Notes: generated from the sequence alone by a model not told the origin. Positions 16,903 to 26,388 are shown, counted from the stretch's first letter. The stretch is DNA of 64,000 bases from Bacillus sp. FJAT-27445 (GCF_001510665.1 NZ_LMTI01000004.1:518176-582175); one strand, 5' to 3'. Numbers and translations are program-made.

Positions 16903-17985
16903 CTATTCCAAAACCTGTTCCTCAATCGTAATTTCATTATCATCCTGATGATAGGACAGAAAGCTTGTGACCAATGTGTCTAAATGTTCAGCGTGTTCAC
17001 CGTAGTCAAGAATGGCAGATACAATTTGCATCGTATGGTAAAGGTGGTTGTCGTCCTCTTCCTCATACTCTTTTTGCCTTGTAATGAAAAGGCGGAACAC
17101 TTCCTTTTTGTCGAGGCATGGGACCGGGCTTTCCAGTACAGCCTCAGGTCGTACTTTCCCGATGAATTTAAGCATAGTATGCTCATGGTCGGTAATTAGG
17201 CAGTCCAACTGTTCCAGTAATGACATCTTGAACGCATCCGGCAGCAAATGGTACTCGTTTTCAAAACGATGGAGGCGGTTCAATGTCTCAAGGGCCGCTC
17301 TTGAAGTGGAAAGCATTTGCCTGTAGATGACAAGTTTGCGTGCTTTAACCGCATCCTCACGCTTAAATAAGTTCCGCTCCTCCTTATACATGGAATAGAT
17401 AAGGTCGGCTTTAACCAGTGTATCCTTCAGCTTTTCGATTTCGTTTTTCAGCAAATTGTGATCGGAAGCGTTCCGGGCAGCCAGCCTGATCCAGCGGATA
17501 ATGTCCCCTGTTGCATCCGATATTTTATGGTACAGCCTGCTTTCATAGCGGGGTGGAAGGAAAACAAGGTTAACGATAAATGCCGAGAAAACCCCGAGCA
17601 TGATTGTTGAAAACCTGATGGCGGCAAACTCAATGAACTGATCGCCAGGCGATTCCATGATGGAAATGAGTGTCACGAGCGAAAGGCCGATTGTATTCCC
17701 AAGCTTTAGTTTAAGATTAATTGTAATCACGATTACAACGGCAATTCCAATGACTAGTATATGATTTCCCAGAAGAAGGACAAAAACCGTGGCGAATAAC
17801 GCTCCGATAAAATTCCCCTGCACTTGTTCAAGGATGGATTGATAGGACCTGTAAATGGTCGGCTGCACGGCGAAAATCGCGGCAATCCCGGCCATTACCG
17901 GTGATGGCACATCCAGTAGTTCGCTGAGCAAAAGCGCCAGCATAATGGCGATCCCCGTCTTTAAAATACGTGCACCTAACTTCAT
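16903..17985 (-). CDS. ygaE: aromatic acid exporter family protein YgaE (FUSC-like)
   Basis: The 360-residue protein has four to six hydrophobic segments in the first 150 residues (TGIAIMLALLLSELL, AGIAAIFAVQPTIY, ALFATVFVLLLGNH and others), followed by a long helical cytoplasmic domain. This is the layout of FUSC/aromatic acid exporter proteins (the YgaE/YqjA group). The preferred start is the ATG at 17985 (MKLGARILKTG) behind AAGGGAA, matching the family N terminus; the frame runs on to 18069 without a good site. The substrate is unproven. Confidence 0.85.
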   Translation of the reverse strand: MKLGARILKTGIAIMLALLLSELLDVPSPVMAGIAAIFAVQPTIYRSYQSILEQVQGNFIGALFATVFVLLLGNHILVIGIAVVIVITINLKLKLGNTIGLSLVTLISIMESPGDQFIEFAAIRFSTIMLGVFSAFIVNLVFLPPRYESRLYHKISDATGDIIRWIRLAARNASDHNLLKNEIEKLKDTLVKADLIYSMYKEERNLFKREDAVKARKLVIYRQMLSTSRAALETLNRLHRFENEYHLLPDAFKMSLLEQLDCLITDHEHTMLKFIGKVRPEAVLESPVPCLDKKEVFRLFITRQKEYEEEDDNHLYHTMQIVSAILDYGEHAEHLDTLVTSFLSYHQDDNEITIEEQVLE

Positions 17986-18189
17986 TGAAAAAATTCCCTT
18001 CAAACTATTCTTTAATACAGCAAGTATAGCCCAATTTAAATAACTGTCCAGCCGAAAAGTTACTTTCAAGCTTGAAAGTTCCAGATTTCAAGAGGAGTTC
18101 TTATTATTTTTTCACCTTTTGGGGCAAGGCTAAACAATACTGTACTATACAACAAGTGGGGAAGCTAAGAAAGTGAATTTTTTATGAAT

Positions 18190-18222
18190 AAATCCAGGAG
18201 CCTGTAAAGCCCCTGGATTTTA
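18190..18222 (-). terminator. hairpin downstream of hemL
   Basis: AAATCCAGG and CCTGGATTT pair around a loop of about 15 bases, directly after the leftward hemL stop. The T tail is short, so termination may be partial. Confidence 0.6.
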
Positions 18223-18233
18223 TTGAAATTTAG

Positions 18234-19529
18234 CTATTCATTCATTAAAGAATAAAATGCATTGTCGACAGCGTGCAGCGTTGCTTCGATATCTTCTTCG
18301 GAATGGGCAATGGTTACAAACCATGCTTCGTATTTTGATGGAGCAAGATTGATGCCTTGATGGAGCATCAGTTTAAAGAACCGAGCAAACATCTCTCCGT
18401 CAGTGTTTTCCGCTTGCTCGTAGTTTACGACTTTTTCTGTTGTAAAATAAATCGTCAGTGCGCCTTTAAGGCGGTTGATGGTGATTGGCACGCCATGCTT
18501 GCTTGCTGCTTCAAGAATGCCTTTTTCAAGCATTTCGCCAAGGTGGTCGAGATACTCGTAAACGCCTTCCTGCTTAAGGACCTCAAGGCATGCGATACCC
18601 GAAAGCATCGAGGCAGGGTTTCCAGCCATTGTGCCAGCCTGGTAAGCCGGCCCGAGCGGGGCAACCTTCTCCATGATTTCCTGTTTGCCTCCATACGCTC
18701 CGATTGGCAGCCCGCCGCCAATAATTTTTCCAAGCGCGGTTAAATCGGGAGTGATGCCAAGAAGGTCCTGGGCACCTCCATACATAAACCTGAAAGCGGT
18801 TATTACTTCATCAAAAATGAGCAGAGCGCCAGCTTCATGGGTAAGCTCTTTTACCTTTTCAAGAAATCCGGGCTTCGGTTCAACAATGCCGAAATTGCCG
18901 ACAATCGGCTCAATCATGACCGCGGCAATCTGGTCTCCCCATTTATCGAGTGCTTCCTTCAATGGTTCTGTTTCATTAAATGGTACGGTTATGACTTCCT
19001 GGGCAATGCTCTTTGGCACGCCGGCGGAATCGGGTGTCCCAAGCGTTGACGGGCCGGAGCCAGCGGCAACTAGGACAAGGTCGGAGTGCCCATGATAGCA
19101 GCCGGCAAACTTGATAATCTTATCACGGCCGGTATACGCACGTGCAACACGGATGGTGGTCATGACCGCCTCGGTGCCAGAGTTGACGAAACGGACCTTG
19201 TCCATCGCCGGCATCGCTTCCTTCAGCATTTTTGCCAGGGTAATCTCATGTTGGGTAGGCGTTCCGTAAAGGACGCCGCTTTCTGCCGCCTTTTTAATCG
19301 CCTTCGTGATATGCGGATGGGCATGGCCGGTAATGATTGGGCCATAGGCTGCCAGATAATCAATGTATTGATTTCCGTCTACATCCCAAAAATAGGCTCC
19401 CGCAGCTCGTTCCATTACAACGGGCGAGCCGCCGCCGACCGCCTTGTATGAGCGCGACGGACTATTGACTCCGCCAACAATATGTTCAAGTGCTTCCTTA
19501 TGTAATTTTTCAGAGTTCGAAAAGTTCAT
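18234..19529 (-). CDS. hemL: glutamate-1-semialdehyde 2,1-aminomutase
   Basis: The 431-residue PLP enzyme converts glutamate-1-semialdehyde to 5-aminolevulinate, the entry to haem and cobalamin synthesis. It shows GGVNSPSR at the N terminus, NSGTEAVM near 116 for phosphate binding, CYHGHSD near 144, the cofactor Asp in IFDEV at 238-242, and the Schiff-base Lys268 in [10 protein letters not shown]. It stands apart from the hem operon beside ygaE, the position of B. subtilis gsaB, so it is the second, GsaB-type paralogue. Confidence 0.94.
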   Translation of the reverse strand: MNFSNSEKLHKEALEHIVGGVNSPSRSYKAVGGGSPVVMERAAGAYFWDVDGNQYIDYLAAYGPIITGHAHPHITKAIKKAAESGVLYGTPTQHEITLAKMLKEAMPAMDKVRFVNSGTEAVMTTIRVARAYTGRDKIIKFAGCYHGHSDLVLVAAGSGPSTLGTPDSAGVPKSIAQEVITVPFNETEPLKEALDKWGDQIAAVMIEPIVGNFGIVEPKPGFLEKVKELTHEAGALLIFDEVITAFRFMYGGAQDLLGITPDLTALGKIIGGGLPIGAYGGKQEIMEKVAPLGPAYQAGTMAGNPASMLSGIACLEVLKQEGVYEYLDHLGEMLEKGILEAASKHGVPITINRLKGALTIYFTTEKVVNYEQAENTDGEMFARFFKLMLHQGINLAPSKYEAWFVTIAHSEEDIEATLHAVDNAFYSLMNE

Positions 19530-19702
19530 GTGCGCTGGCCTCCTCTTAATTTACTTACCTATAATAGCATTCTTCTGCTTTATGATTGAAGTTTTGGCAT
19601 GAAAATACTATCATTATCCTTCATAAGAATGCCAGAAAGTTGTTTTGCTCAAAAAGATTGGATAAACTGTTTTGTTAGAGTGCTGTTTTTGGAGGATTAA
19701 AA

Positions 19703-20716
19703 ATGAATCATACGAACGCTATCGAAGTAACCGGGCTACGGAAGGAATTTAAATCGCATTCAAGCCGGTCAGGCCTTGCAGGTGCTTTTCGCGACCTGTT
19801 TACACGGAATTATAAAATTGTTCCCGCCGTTAATGATATAAGCTTTCATGTAAAACAGGGGGAGATGGTCGGCTACATCGGCGAAAATGGAGCGGGAAAG
19901 TCGACGACCATCAAGATGCTTACAGGCATTCTGACGCCTACATCTGGCAAAATCATCGTCAATGGAATGGATCCGCATAAGGAAAGGGAGCGGTTCGTTC
20001 AGACAATCGGTGTCGTTTTCGGTCAGCGTTCCCAGCTCTGGTGGGATATTGCTGTCCAGGAGTCGTTCCGTCTTTTGAAAAAAGTCTATAAAGTCTCCGA
20101 TGCTGATTACAATTCGCATATGGATCACGTCATCAAAACGCTCGAGATCGGGCCGCTGCTGGACAAGCCGGTCAGGAAGCTGTCGCTTGGACAAAGGATG
20201 CGCTGTGAGCTAGCGGCCGCCTTGATCCATAACCCTCCGCTCCTGTTCCTTGATGAACCGACCATCGGCCTTGATGTGTTAGTCAAACTGCGAATCCGCG
20301 ACTTTTTAAAAGAAATAAATGAGAAGTACAATACGACAATTCTGCTGACTACGCATGACCTTTCGGATATTGAGGCGCTTTGCGAGCGTGTAATTATGCT
20401 AGACGAAGGCAGCATCATTTATGATGGCCCGCTGAATGACTTAAAGGAAAAATGGGTTGAAGGGAAGGAGCTTCAATTCGAATTCCTCGAAAAAGTGGAG
20501 CTTGCCGCCCTTCAGCAAGTGACCGCCGATATGCCGGTGAAATGGGAAATGGACGAGAAAGGCCAGGTTTTTACAGCCCAGACCGAAGATGTGGATGAAG
20601 TCATTTCCAAGGTTATCTCACGAGTTGTTTCGGCTTTCAAAATTAAGGACTTTAAAATCAATGAAACCTCCACTGAGGAAATTATCCGCAATATTTATGA
20701 AAAAGGCTCAGCATAA
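19703..20716 (+). CDS. ABC-2 type transporter, ATP-binding protein
   Basis: The 337-residue ATPase has Walker A GENGAGKST near residue 60, the signature LSLGQRMR near 165, Walker B LLFLDEP near 185 and the H-loop TTHD near 217. A C-terminal extension of about 100 residues follows, typical of ATPases that pair with ABC-2 permeases. GGAGG precedes the ATG. It heads a three-gene operon with two permeases and is divergent from hemL. The substrate is unknown; the same trio lies beside gsaB in several Bacillus genomes, as far as I recall. Confidence 0.88.
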   Translation: MNHTNAIEVTGLRKEFKSHSSRSGLAGAFRDLFTRNYKIVPAVNDISFHVKQGEMVGYIGENGAGKSTTIKMLTGILTPTSGKIIVNGMDPHKERERFVQTIGVVFGQRSQLWWDIAVQESFRLLKKVYKVSDADYNSHMDHVIKTLEIGPLLDKPVRKLSLGQRMRCELAAALIHNPPLLFLDEPTIGLDVLVKLRIRDFLKEINEKYNTTILLTTHDLSDIEALCERVIMLDEGSIIYDGPLNDLKEKWVEGKELQFEFLEKVELAALQQVTADMPVKWEMDEKGQVFTAQTEDVDEVISKVISRVVSAFKIKDFKINETSTEEIIRNIYEKGSA

Positions 20717-20728
20717 GGGAGGCAGCAG

Positions 20729-21520
20729 ATGGACAAGTACCTAGAAATGGTCCGGATCCGGTTTTTGATGATGCTGGCCTATCGGACAAACTACTATACC
20801 GGAATATTGATTTACAGTATAAATATTGGAGCTTACTATTTTCTTTGGAATGCCATTTACGGCGGGAAAGAAAGCATCCAGGGGCTTTCGGTCGAGCAGA
20901 TGACTACTTATGTGGCAATAGCCTGGATGGCGAGGGCGTTTTATTTCAACAACCTTGACAGGGAAATGGCGCTTGAAATCATGGAGGGGAAAGTCGCGAT
21001 TGAACTGATCCGCCCTTACAGCTACCTAGGCATGAAGACGATGCAGGGTCTTGGCGAAGGGATTTTCCGTCTGCTTTTTTTCTCCGTGCCCGGAATGGTA
21101 ATCGTGTCGCTGATTTTCCCGGTTAAGCTGATTTGGGATCCGGCTGTCTGGGGGCTTTTTGCCGTTTCCATTTTCTTTAGCTTTCTGATCAACACACAGA
21201 TCAATCTGTTAACAGGGATAACAACATTTTTCCTATATAATAACGCAGGGTTAATACGAGCAAAAAGGGTCGTCATTGATTTGTTTTCCGGCCTGCTTTT
21301 GCCAATGAGCTTTTTTCCTGGTTGGGCTCAGGAAATCATGAAGTATCTCCCTTTCCAGGGGATCAGCTACACCCCTAGTATGATTGTGACGAAGGGTTTT
21401 TCACAAGGGCAGGCGATTGAGGCAATCCTTCAGCAGGCGGTTTGGGTTCTCATCCTGCTTGTTCCAATTTTCATCCTTTGGCAGCTTGCCAAAAAACAGC
21501 TTGTCATTCAGGGGGGCTGA
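20729..21520 (+). CDS. ABC-2 type transporter permease, first subunit
   Basis: The 263-residue protein has six hydrophobic segments (first YYTGILIYSINIGAYYFLW) and the SFFPGWAQEIMKYLPFQG segment typical of ABC-2 permeases before the last two helices. It lies 12 bases after the ATPase gene behind GGGAGG, and its end is two bases from the next permease gene. Confidence 0.85.
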   Translation: MDKYLEMVRIRFLMMLAYRTNYYTGILIYSINIGAYYFLWNAIYGGKESIQGLSVEQMTTYVAIAWMARAFYFNNLDREMALEIMEGKVAIELIRPYSYLGMKTMQGLGEGIFRLLFFSVPGMVIVSLIFPVKLIWDPAVWGLFAVSIFFSFLINTQINLLTGITTFFLYNNAGLIRAKRVVIDLFSGLLLPMSFFPGWAQEIMKYLPFQGISYTPSMIVTKGFSQGQAIEAILQQAVWVLILLVPIFILWQLAKKQLVIQGG

Positions 21521-21522
21521 CC

Positions 21523-22308
21523 GTGTTTTATGCATCGATGTTTTTTCAATATGCAGGACAGTATATGAAAACAAGGCTCCAGTATCGGGCTGACCTGCTG
21601 GTTGAAATTGTCTCCGACCTCCTGTCCCAGGCGGTCAATTTCATTTTCATTCTTGTCGTTTTCGGACATACATCGTTTCTAAACGGCTGGAGCAGGGATG
21701 AAATCATTTTCATCTACGGTTTTTTCCTAGTTCCATATGCGATTTTTTCGGCGTTCTTCAATATTTGGGATTTTAATGAGCGATACATTGTTAAAGGGGA
21801 GCTGGACCGGATTTTAACAAGGCCGATCCACAGCCTGTTCCAGATTATCCTTGAAAGGCTTGAACTAGAAGGTCTTTTTGGAGCGGTTACCGGAATAGCG
21901 GTTATGATTTACGCGGGTAACAAGCTTGGCATTGAATGGTCATGGGCAGATCCGTTTATTTTCCTGCTATTTGTGGCAGGCGGTGCGCTCATTTACGGCG
22001 GTGTCTTTGTCATGCTCGCCTGTGTAAGTTTCTGGGCGGATGCCCGGACGTCAATCATGCCGATGATGTACAACATCGGAAATTACGGGCGCTATCCAGT
22101 CGACATATACAACAAGGCCATCCGTTTCGTTTTGACGTGGATTTTGCCTTTCGCATTTGTAGGAGTCTATCCCGCCGCCTATTTTCTCGGGAGGGAAGAA
22201 TGGTTCGGATACGCCTTCCTTACTCCAATAATGGGAATCCTTTTCTTCACGGCTTCAATTTTCCTATGGAATCAGGGAGTGAAGCAGTACAGGGGAGCGG
22301 GGAATTGA
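21523..22308 (+). CDS. ABC-2 type transporter permease, second subunit
   Basis: The 261-residue, six-helix membrane protein is homologous in layout to the preceding permease (LPFAFVGVYPAAYFLG before the last helix). I place the start at the GTG at 21523, six bases after GGGGGG. The frame is open back to 21442 only by overlapping the upstream gene. The two permeases probably form a heterodimer with the ATPase. It is the last gene before the flagellar block. Confidence 0.85.
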   Translation: MFYASMFFQYAGQYMKTRLQYRADLLVEIVSDLLSQAVNFIFILVVFGHTSFLNGWSRDEIIFIYGFFLVPYAIFSAFFNIWDFNERYIVKGELDRILTRPIHSLFQIILERLELEGLFGAVTGIAVMIYAGNKLGIEWSWADPFIFLLFVAGGALIYGGVFVMLACVSFWADARTSIMPMMYNIGNYGRYPVDIYNKAIRFVLTWILPFAFVGVYPAAYFLGREEWFGYAFLTPIMGILFFTASIFLWNQGVKQYRGAGN

Positions 22309-22454
22309 GAAAAGCGAAAGCGCCCGTTTAGCGCCGTATGGACTGGAGGGCTCCGATGGAGATAAAGGAAACACGATGAGCGCAAGGGAATCGATGTTGA
22401 CTTATCGTAGCGAGGGGACCGAAGTACACTAGGCGCTGGGCGCTTGAGCTAGAC
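22309..22454. repeat. REP-like imperfect palindromic element
   Basis: This 146-base GC-rich non-coding element starts directly at the permease stop codon. Its ends are inverted: AAGCGCCCGTTTAGCGCC (22318-22335) against GGCGCTGGGCGCTT (22432-22445), with further inner pairing such as CGATGAG against TTATCG. Elements with a GCGAAAGCGCC start, GGAGGGCTC middle and GCGCTTGAGCTAGAC end are dispersed many times in Bacillaceae genomes. It marks the left border of the flagellar block. Confidence 0.65.
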
Positions 22455-22484
22455 AAATTTTATGCATTTTTTATGTCTTAGAAT

Positions 22485-22525
22485 AAAAACGCCTGCCAAT
22501 TTGCATCAATCGGCAGGCGTTTTTA
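22485..22525. terminator. bidirectional terminator between the ABC operon and motB
   Basis: CGCCTGCC (22490-22497) pairs with GGCAGGCG (22512-22519). A run of As on the left and Ts on the right serve both directions. Confidence 0.88.
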
Positions 22526-22556
22526 TTATGTTAAAATAGATTTGGAGCGTGGATGA

Positions 22557-23279
22557 CTATTGCCTCAGAATAACGATTGTCACCCTGCGGTTGGCCTGGC
22601 GGCGTTCATCCGTATCGTTTGGAAACAACGGATGGTATTCGCCGAAACCTGAGAATTGGAGTCGGCTAGATTTGACATTTTTTGACTCAAAATAGTATAG
22701 AACACTGGCGGCCCTGGCCGCTGAAAGTTCCCAGTTTGTCCTGTAAATGGTATTGGTAGCAGGAACATTGTCTGTATGGCCTTCAATGCTAACCATGTTA
22801 GGAACGGTATTGATCAGCCCGACCATTCCATCAAGCGTTTTAAAGGAACGTGCCTTCAGTTCAGCCCTCCCTGAATCGAAAAGGATGACATCCTTCAAAG
22901 ACACTTCAACGCCTTTTTTTGATTCCTGCAGGGAAACGACCGCCTCCAATTTATTATTCTTAATATAATTTTCTAGCTTGATTTTCAAAGCGTCAAGCTC
23001 TGTATCTTTTTTCTCTTCCTGCTCCTCCTTTTGAGGCAGCCCTGGAGTCGGCAGCTGCGGTGTAAGGCCTTCGTTTTTATCGGGGATTTTCGTTCCAGTC
23101 AGCTCTGATTTGAACGATTCCATAATCGACTGGTACTTTGCGGCGTCAATATTACTTGCCGCATACAGGACAATAAATAAAGCCAATAAAAGGGTCAATA
23201 AGTCGGCATATGGAATCAGCCAGCTCTCGTCGATATGGCCTTCATCACTGTTGTCAAACTTTCTTCTTCGCTTCCTCAT
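22557..23279 (-). CDS. motB: flagellar motor stator protein MotB
   Basis: The 240-residue protein has a single membrane helix at about 21-40 (LIPYADLLTLLLALFIVLYA) with the ion-carrying Asp26, then a plug/linker with a low-complexity stretch, and a C-terminal OmpA-like peptidoglycan-binding domain (GHTDNVPATN near 163, then the RTNWELSAARA motif). The helix resembles B. subtilis MotB more than MotS, so proton coupling is more likely than sodium; this is inference. It overlaps motA by four bases and begins the flagellar block. Confidence 0.95.
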   Translation of the reverse strand: MRKRRRKFDNSDEGHIDESWLIPYADLLTLLLALFIVLYAASNIDAAKYQSIMESFKSELTGTKIPDKNEGLTPQLPTPGLPQKEEQEEKKDTELDALKIKLENYIKNNKLEAVVSLQESKKGVEVSLKDVILFDSGRAELKARSFKTLDGMVGLINTVPNMVSIEGHTDNVPATNTIYRTNWELSAARAASVLYYFESKNVKSSRLQFSGFGEYHPLFPNDTDERRQANRRVTIVILRQ

Positions 23280-24076
23280 GCGGATTTCTCCTCAAAAAGA
23301 GCTTCCCTGTCAAGGCTTTCATACTCCTTGCGCTCGGACAAAGGAATATGGACGGTCAATTTTTTTTCCAATGCGCCTGGCAAAATCCCCTCATAGATTG
23401 CGAGCAGCCCTTCGATAACGACAAGCTTGGAGTCCTGTTCCTGCTTGGAAATCCGCTTCAGTTTGGTTGCGAGCGGGTGCCAGAGGACATACCCTGAAAA
23501 AATTCCAAGAAGGGTCGCGATGAAAGCGGCCGAGATAGAATGACCGATTTTTTCAATTTCCGAAAGGGAACCAAGTGCGGCAATCAGCCCGACTACTGCG
23601 CCTAGAACGCCAAGAGTAGGGGCATAAGTTCCAGCCTGGGTGAAAATAAGAGCACCGGATTGGTGCCTTTTTTGAATTGCATCCACTTCCTCAAATAAAA
23701 CTTCCTCGATAAACTCAGCTTCGTATCCATCGATGATCATTTCCAGTCCCTTTTTAAAAAAAGGATCGGTTGTCGACTCGGCAATTCCCTCCAGAGCAAG
23801 AAAGCCTTCTTTTTTGGCCATTTCTGCGCATGCAATTAATTTTGCAATTGTTACTGCCTGGGAAGGAAGCTTTGGTTCGAACAACGCAATTTTCAACAAT
23901 TTAGGGAACTTTTTCATTTCCCTGAACGGAAATGCGACAAACAGGGCTGCCGCAGTTCCCCCAAAAATAATCAAAAATGCGGCGGGGTTATTCAGGGAAG
24001 CAAGTGGAGCGCCCTTTAAAATCATCCCAAAACCAACAGCCAGCAATGCCAAAATTATTCCAAAAATACTAGACAT
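23276..24076 (-). CDS. motA: flagellar motor stator protein MotA
   Basis: The 266-residue protein has four membrane helices (two near the N terminus: IFGIILALLAVGFGMIL and AFLIIFGGTAAALFVAF; two near 145-200: APTLGVLGAVVGLIAALG and ISAAFIATLLGIFSGYV) and a cytoplasmic loop between. The conserved Pro of the third helix is present in YAPTLG. It forms the stator with MotB. AAAGGAG precedes the ATG. The pair is transcribed leftward, divergent from the yaaR-flhO-flhP unit. Confidence 0.95.
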   Translation of the reverse strand: MSSIFGIILALLAVGFGMILKGAPLASLNNPAAFLIIFGGTAAALFVAFPFREMKKFPKLLKIALFEPKLPSQAVTIAKLIACAEMAKKEGFLALEGIAESTTDPFFKKGLEMIIDGYEAEFIEEVLFEEVDAIQKRHQSGALIFTQAGTYAPTLGVLGAVVGLIAALGSLSEIEKIGHSISAAFIATLLGIFSGYVLWHPLATKLKRISKQEQDSKLVVIEGLLAIYEGILPGALEKKLTVHIPLSERKEYESLDREALFEEKSA

Positions 24077-24199
24077 GAATTTCTCCTTTGGTTTATCTTT
24101 AATTTAACTTGATACTTGCCATTGTAAAGGACAAGGCAAAATTCGACAATTGTGTTTTGAAAAAATATTTTTTAACCGATTGGACGGAGGAGGGCCAAA

Positions 24200-24637
24200 T
24201 TGAAAATACAACAAAGCCATGGAATCGGCCAAGAACGCCATTTGCCAGTAAGGGAACGAGGCATAGAATCACCCTCTTTCCAGCAAATATTCCATGACAG
24301 GCAGCTTGGCCTGAGCAAGGAACGGCTCGAGTCTCTGTTGTCGCAATTGGACAGAAATGGAAGCCGGCTAACTGTTTCGAGGTCGATGCAGGATTTATTG
24401 GCATATAAGCAAACGATAAGGGAATTTCTTCAGGAAGTAGTCCATAATGGATATACACTTGAGGAACACAGGAATTTTCAGCAAAACGGCCGAGAGAAAA
24501 AGCTGATTTTGATAAAACAGGTAGACCGCCATTTGCTCGAATTGTCCGACCAGGTATTCGACCAGCAAACGACAACGGTCGGTCTGCTGGACAAACTGGG
24601 TGAGATAAAAGGGCTTTTAGTGAACCTGTACATGTAA
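24200..24637 (+). CDS. YaaR family protein (DUF327)
   Basis: The 145-residue soluble helical protein matches the YaaR/DUF327 family in the segment LESLLSQLDRNGSRLTVSRS, then LLAYKQTIREFLQEVVHNGY and the C-terminal LLDKLGEIKGLLVNLYM. The family function is unknown. It starts at a TTG six bases after GGAGGAGGG and lies 15 bases before flhO. In B. subtilis yaaR sits near holB, so finding a member as first gene of a flagellar rod operon suggests a flagellar version; a second copy elsewhere is likely. Confidence 0.75.
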   Translation: MKIQQSHGIGQERHLPVRERGIESPSFQQIFHDRQLGLSKERLESLLSQLDRNGSRLTVSRSMQDLLAYKQTIREFLQEVVHNGYTLEEHRNFQQNGREKKLILIKQVDRHLLELSDQVFDQQTTTVGLLDKLGEIKGLLVNLYM

Positions 24638-24652
24638 AGAGGGGGAGACGAT

Positions 24653-25492
24653 ATGCTAAGAGGAATTGATTCCGCCGCATCCGGTATGATTGCGCTTCAG
24701 CGTAAGCAGGATGCGCTGACAAATAACCTGGCCAATGCGGAAACGCCTGGCTTCAAACAGGACGCAAGCCCGCTCCGTTCATTTCCCGAGGTTTTGCTCG
24801 AGCAAATCCGCGGCCGGGAAAAAGGAGTACAAGCAAGGCTTGGAACATTATCGATGGGCGTTTACAACCAGGAGTCGCTGCCATTGTTTTTGCAGGGGGT
24901 GCTGACAGAAACAAATATGCCATTCGATGTCGCAATCAATGATCAGGGAATTACACCGGTTCAGGTGGATGGCCGAACTGTTAAGCCGGCTGCATTCTTT
25001 GCGGTACAAACAGAAGAAGGCACCATGAGGCTGACCCGGAATGGCCGTTTTTCCGTGAATGAAAACGGAGAGCTTGTAACGGCAACAGGGGATTTTGTTT
25101 TAGGGCAAAATGGGAACAGGATCACTGGGCTTGACCCGCTCTTGAAGGATGTCTCAATTTCATCGAATGGGGACATCGTCGCTTTTCCAAATGATCCGCA
25201 GCGGACAAGGACAATAGGATCGATTGGGATGGTGATTGTTGAAAATCCCAACCAGCTGAACAAAAGGGACAATGGCCAGTACGAGCTTGAAGGACCAGGA
25301 ATGGCGATGATTACCGGCAATCTGCCTGCCGGGCTCCAGCTGCACCACAAGATGCTGGAACAGTCGAATGTTGATATGTCACAGACAATTACAGAAATGA
25401 TGGCCAACATCCGCCTGTATGAGGCAAACCAGAAAGTTCTGCAGGCCTACGACAAAACATTAGAGCAATTGAATACGATTGGAAGGGTATAA
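24653..25492 (+). CDS. flhO: flagellar rod/hook-basal body protein, FlhO (FlgF-like)
   Basis: The 279-residue protein is an FlgF/FlgG-type axial protein. The N-terminal rod helix begins with LRGIDSAASGMIALQRKQD, then LTNNLANAETPGFKQD; the C-terminal D0 helix contains EQSNVDMSQTITEMM and LQAYDKTLEQLNTIGRV. It is one of two tandem genes that in B. subtilis (flhO, flhP) build the distal rod. It is exported by the flagellar type III system without a signal peptide. It is five bases from the next gene. Confidence 0.9.
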   Translation: MLRGIDSAASGMIALQRKQDALTNNLANAETPGFKQDASPLRSFPEVLLEQIRGREKGVQARLGTLSMGVYNQESLPLFLQGVLTETNMPFDVAINDQGITPVQVDGRTVKPAAFFAVQTEEGTMRLTRNGRFSVNENGELVTATGDFVLGQNGNRITGLDPLLKDVSISSNGDIVAFPNDPQRTRTIGSIGMVIVENPNQLNKRDNGQYELEGPGMAMITGNLPAGLQLHHKMLEQSNVDMSQTITEMMANIRLYEANQKVLQAYDKTLEQLNTIGRV

Positions 25493-25497
25493 AAACC

Positions 25498-26277
25498 ATG
25501 AGCTCATCTTTATTTATCGCTACTTCAGGCATCAAGGCATACCAGGGTAAGTTGGATACAATTGCCAACAATATCTCGAATGTGGATTCCGCTGGATATA
25601 AACGCAGGGAAGCCGCGTTTTCCGAAAACCTTGCAGCATCCATCCGGCAGCAGCCGGAAGCGGAAAAGGAAATAGGGCGGCTGTCGCCGGACGGACTGCG
25701 AGTTTCCTATGGATCCCGAATTGCGGCAACGCCGATGGATTTGACCCAAGGCGCGCCAAAGCAAACGGACCAACCGTTCGATTTCATGATTGAAGGGGAA
25801 GGCTTCTTCCAGGTTCGCCGTACTACTGGCACAGCCAATGAAATTTTATACACGAGAAGCGGGGCGTTCCAGAAAACCCCTGTTGGGCCGGGAAGGTTTC
25901 AGCTAGTCAACGCCAATGGCGATGTTTTGCTCGGCCGGAACGGAAACCCAATTGAACTGAATGAGAACGACACGCTTACAGTCAGGGCTGATGGAACCAT
26001 TGAAGGGACAGGCCAGCAAATCGGGCTCGTTGGGTTTTCGAATCCGCAGCTCTTAAAGAACGAGGGCGGGGTTTACCGGCTGACGGGTGGGAATGTGTTC
26101 CTTGTTCCAGGTGACACCTACCAAATCAGGCAGGGCTTCCTCGAAGGATCAAATGTCAGCCTGAATCAGGAAATGACTGATATGATCAAGGCGCAACGAG
26201 GATTTCAGGCAAATTCAAGAGCGCTCAGCTATGCTGACCAGATGATGGGAATCGCGAATGGAATCATGAGGACATAG
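25498..26277 (+). CDS. flhP: flagellar distal rod protein, FlhP (FlgG-like)
   Basis: The 259-residue axial protein is paralogous to its upstream neighbour: SSLFIATSGIKAYQGKLDTI then ANNISNVDSAGYKRR at the N terminus, and EGSNVSLNQEMTDMIKAQRG then FQANSRALSYADQM at the C terminus, the signature of FlgG/FlhP. It completes the rod with the preceding protein. A strong terminator after it ends this transcription unit. Confidence 0.9.
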   Translation: MSSSLFIATSGIKAYQGKLDTIANNISNVDSAGYKRREAAFSENLAASIRQQPEAEKEIGRLSPDGLRVSYGSRIAATPMDLTQGAPKQTDQPFDFMIEGEGFFQVRRTTGTANEILYTRSGAFQKTPVGPGRFQLVNANGDVLLGRNGNPIELNENDTLTVRADGTIEGTGQQIGLVGFSNPQLLKNEGGVYRLTGGNVFLVPGDTYQIRQGFLEGSNVSLNQEMTDMIKAQRGFQANSRALSYADQMMGIANGIMRT

Positions 26278-26288
26278 CATCTAAAGTT

Positions 26289-26327
26289 ACGGCGGTTGGC
26301 ACCGAGGATTAGTGCCCGCCGTTTTTT
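26289..26327 (+). terminator. intrinsic terminator after flhP
   Basis: ACGGCGG-tt-GGCAC pairs with GTGCC-CGCCGT around a nine-base loop and is followed by TTTTTT. Confidence 0.9.
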
Positions 26328-26360
26328 ATTATTTTTTCGTAAAAAATCGTGGATTTACCC

Positions 26361-26388
26361 TAGTCGGTTGTAGATTTCCGGCCGATAC
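26361..26388 (+). promoter_or_regulatory. candidate sigma-28 promoter for flgM-flgN-flgK-flgL
   Basis: GCCGATAC at 26381-26388 equals the sigma-28 (SigD/FliA) -10 consensus GCCGATAT at seven of eight positions. The -35 is poorer: TAGT 16 bases upstream instead of TAAA. It lies 37 bases before the flgM start. The same GATACAT block occurs before hag and fliD. Confidence 0.6.

Noticed and set aside
24125..24149. Possible sigma-28 promoter upstream of yaaR-flhO-flhP (TAAA, 13 bases, TTCGACAA)
   Set aside because: The spacer is short and the -10 matches only the central CGA well; not convincing enough to call.
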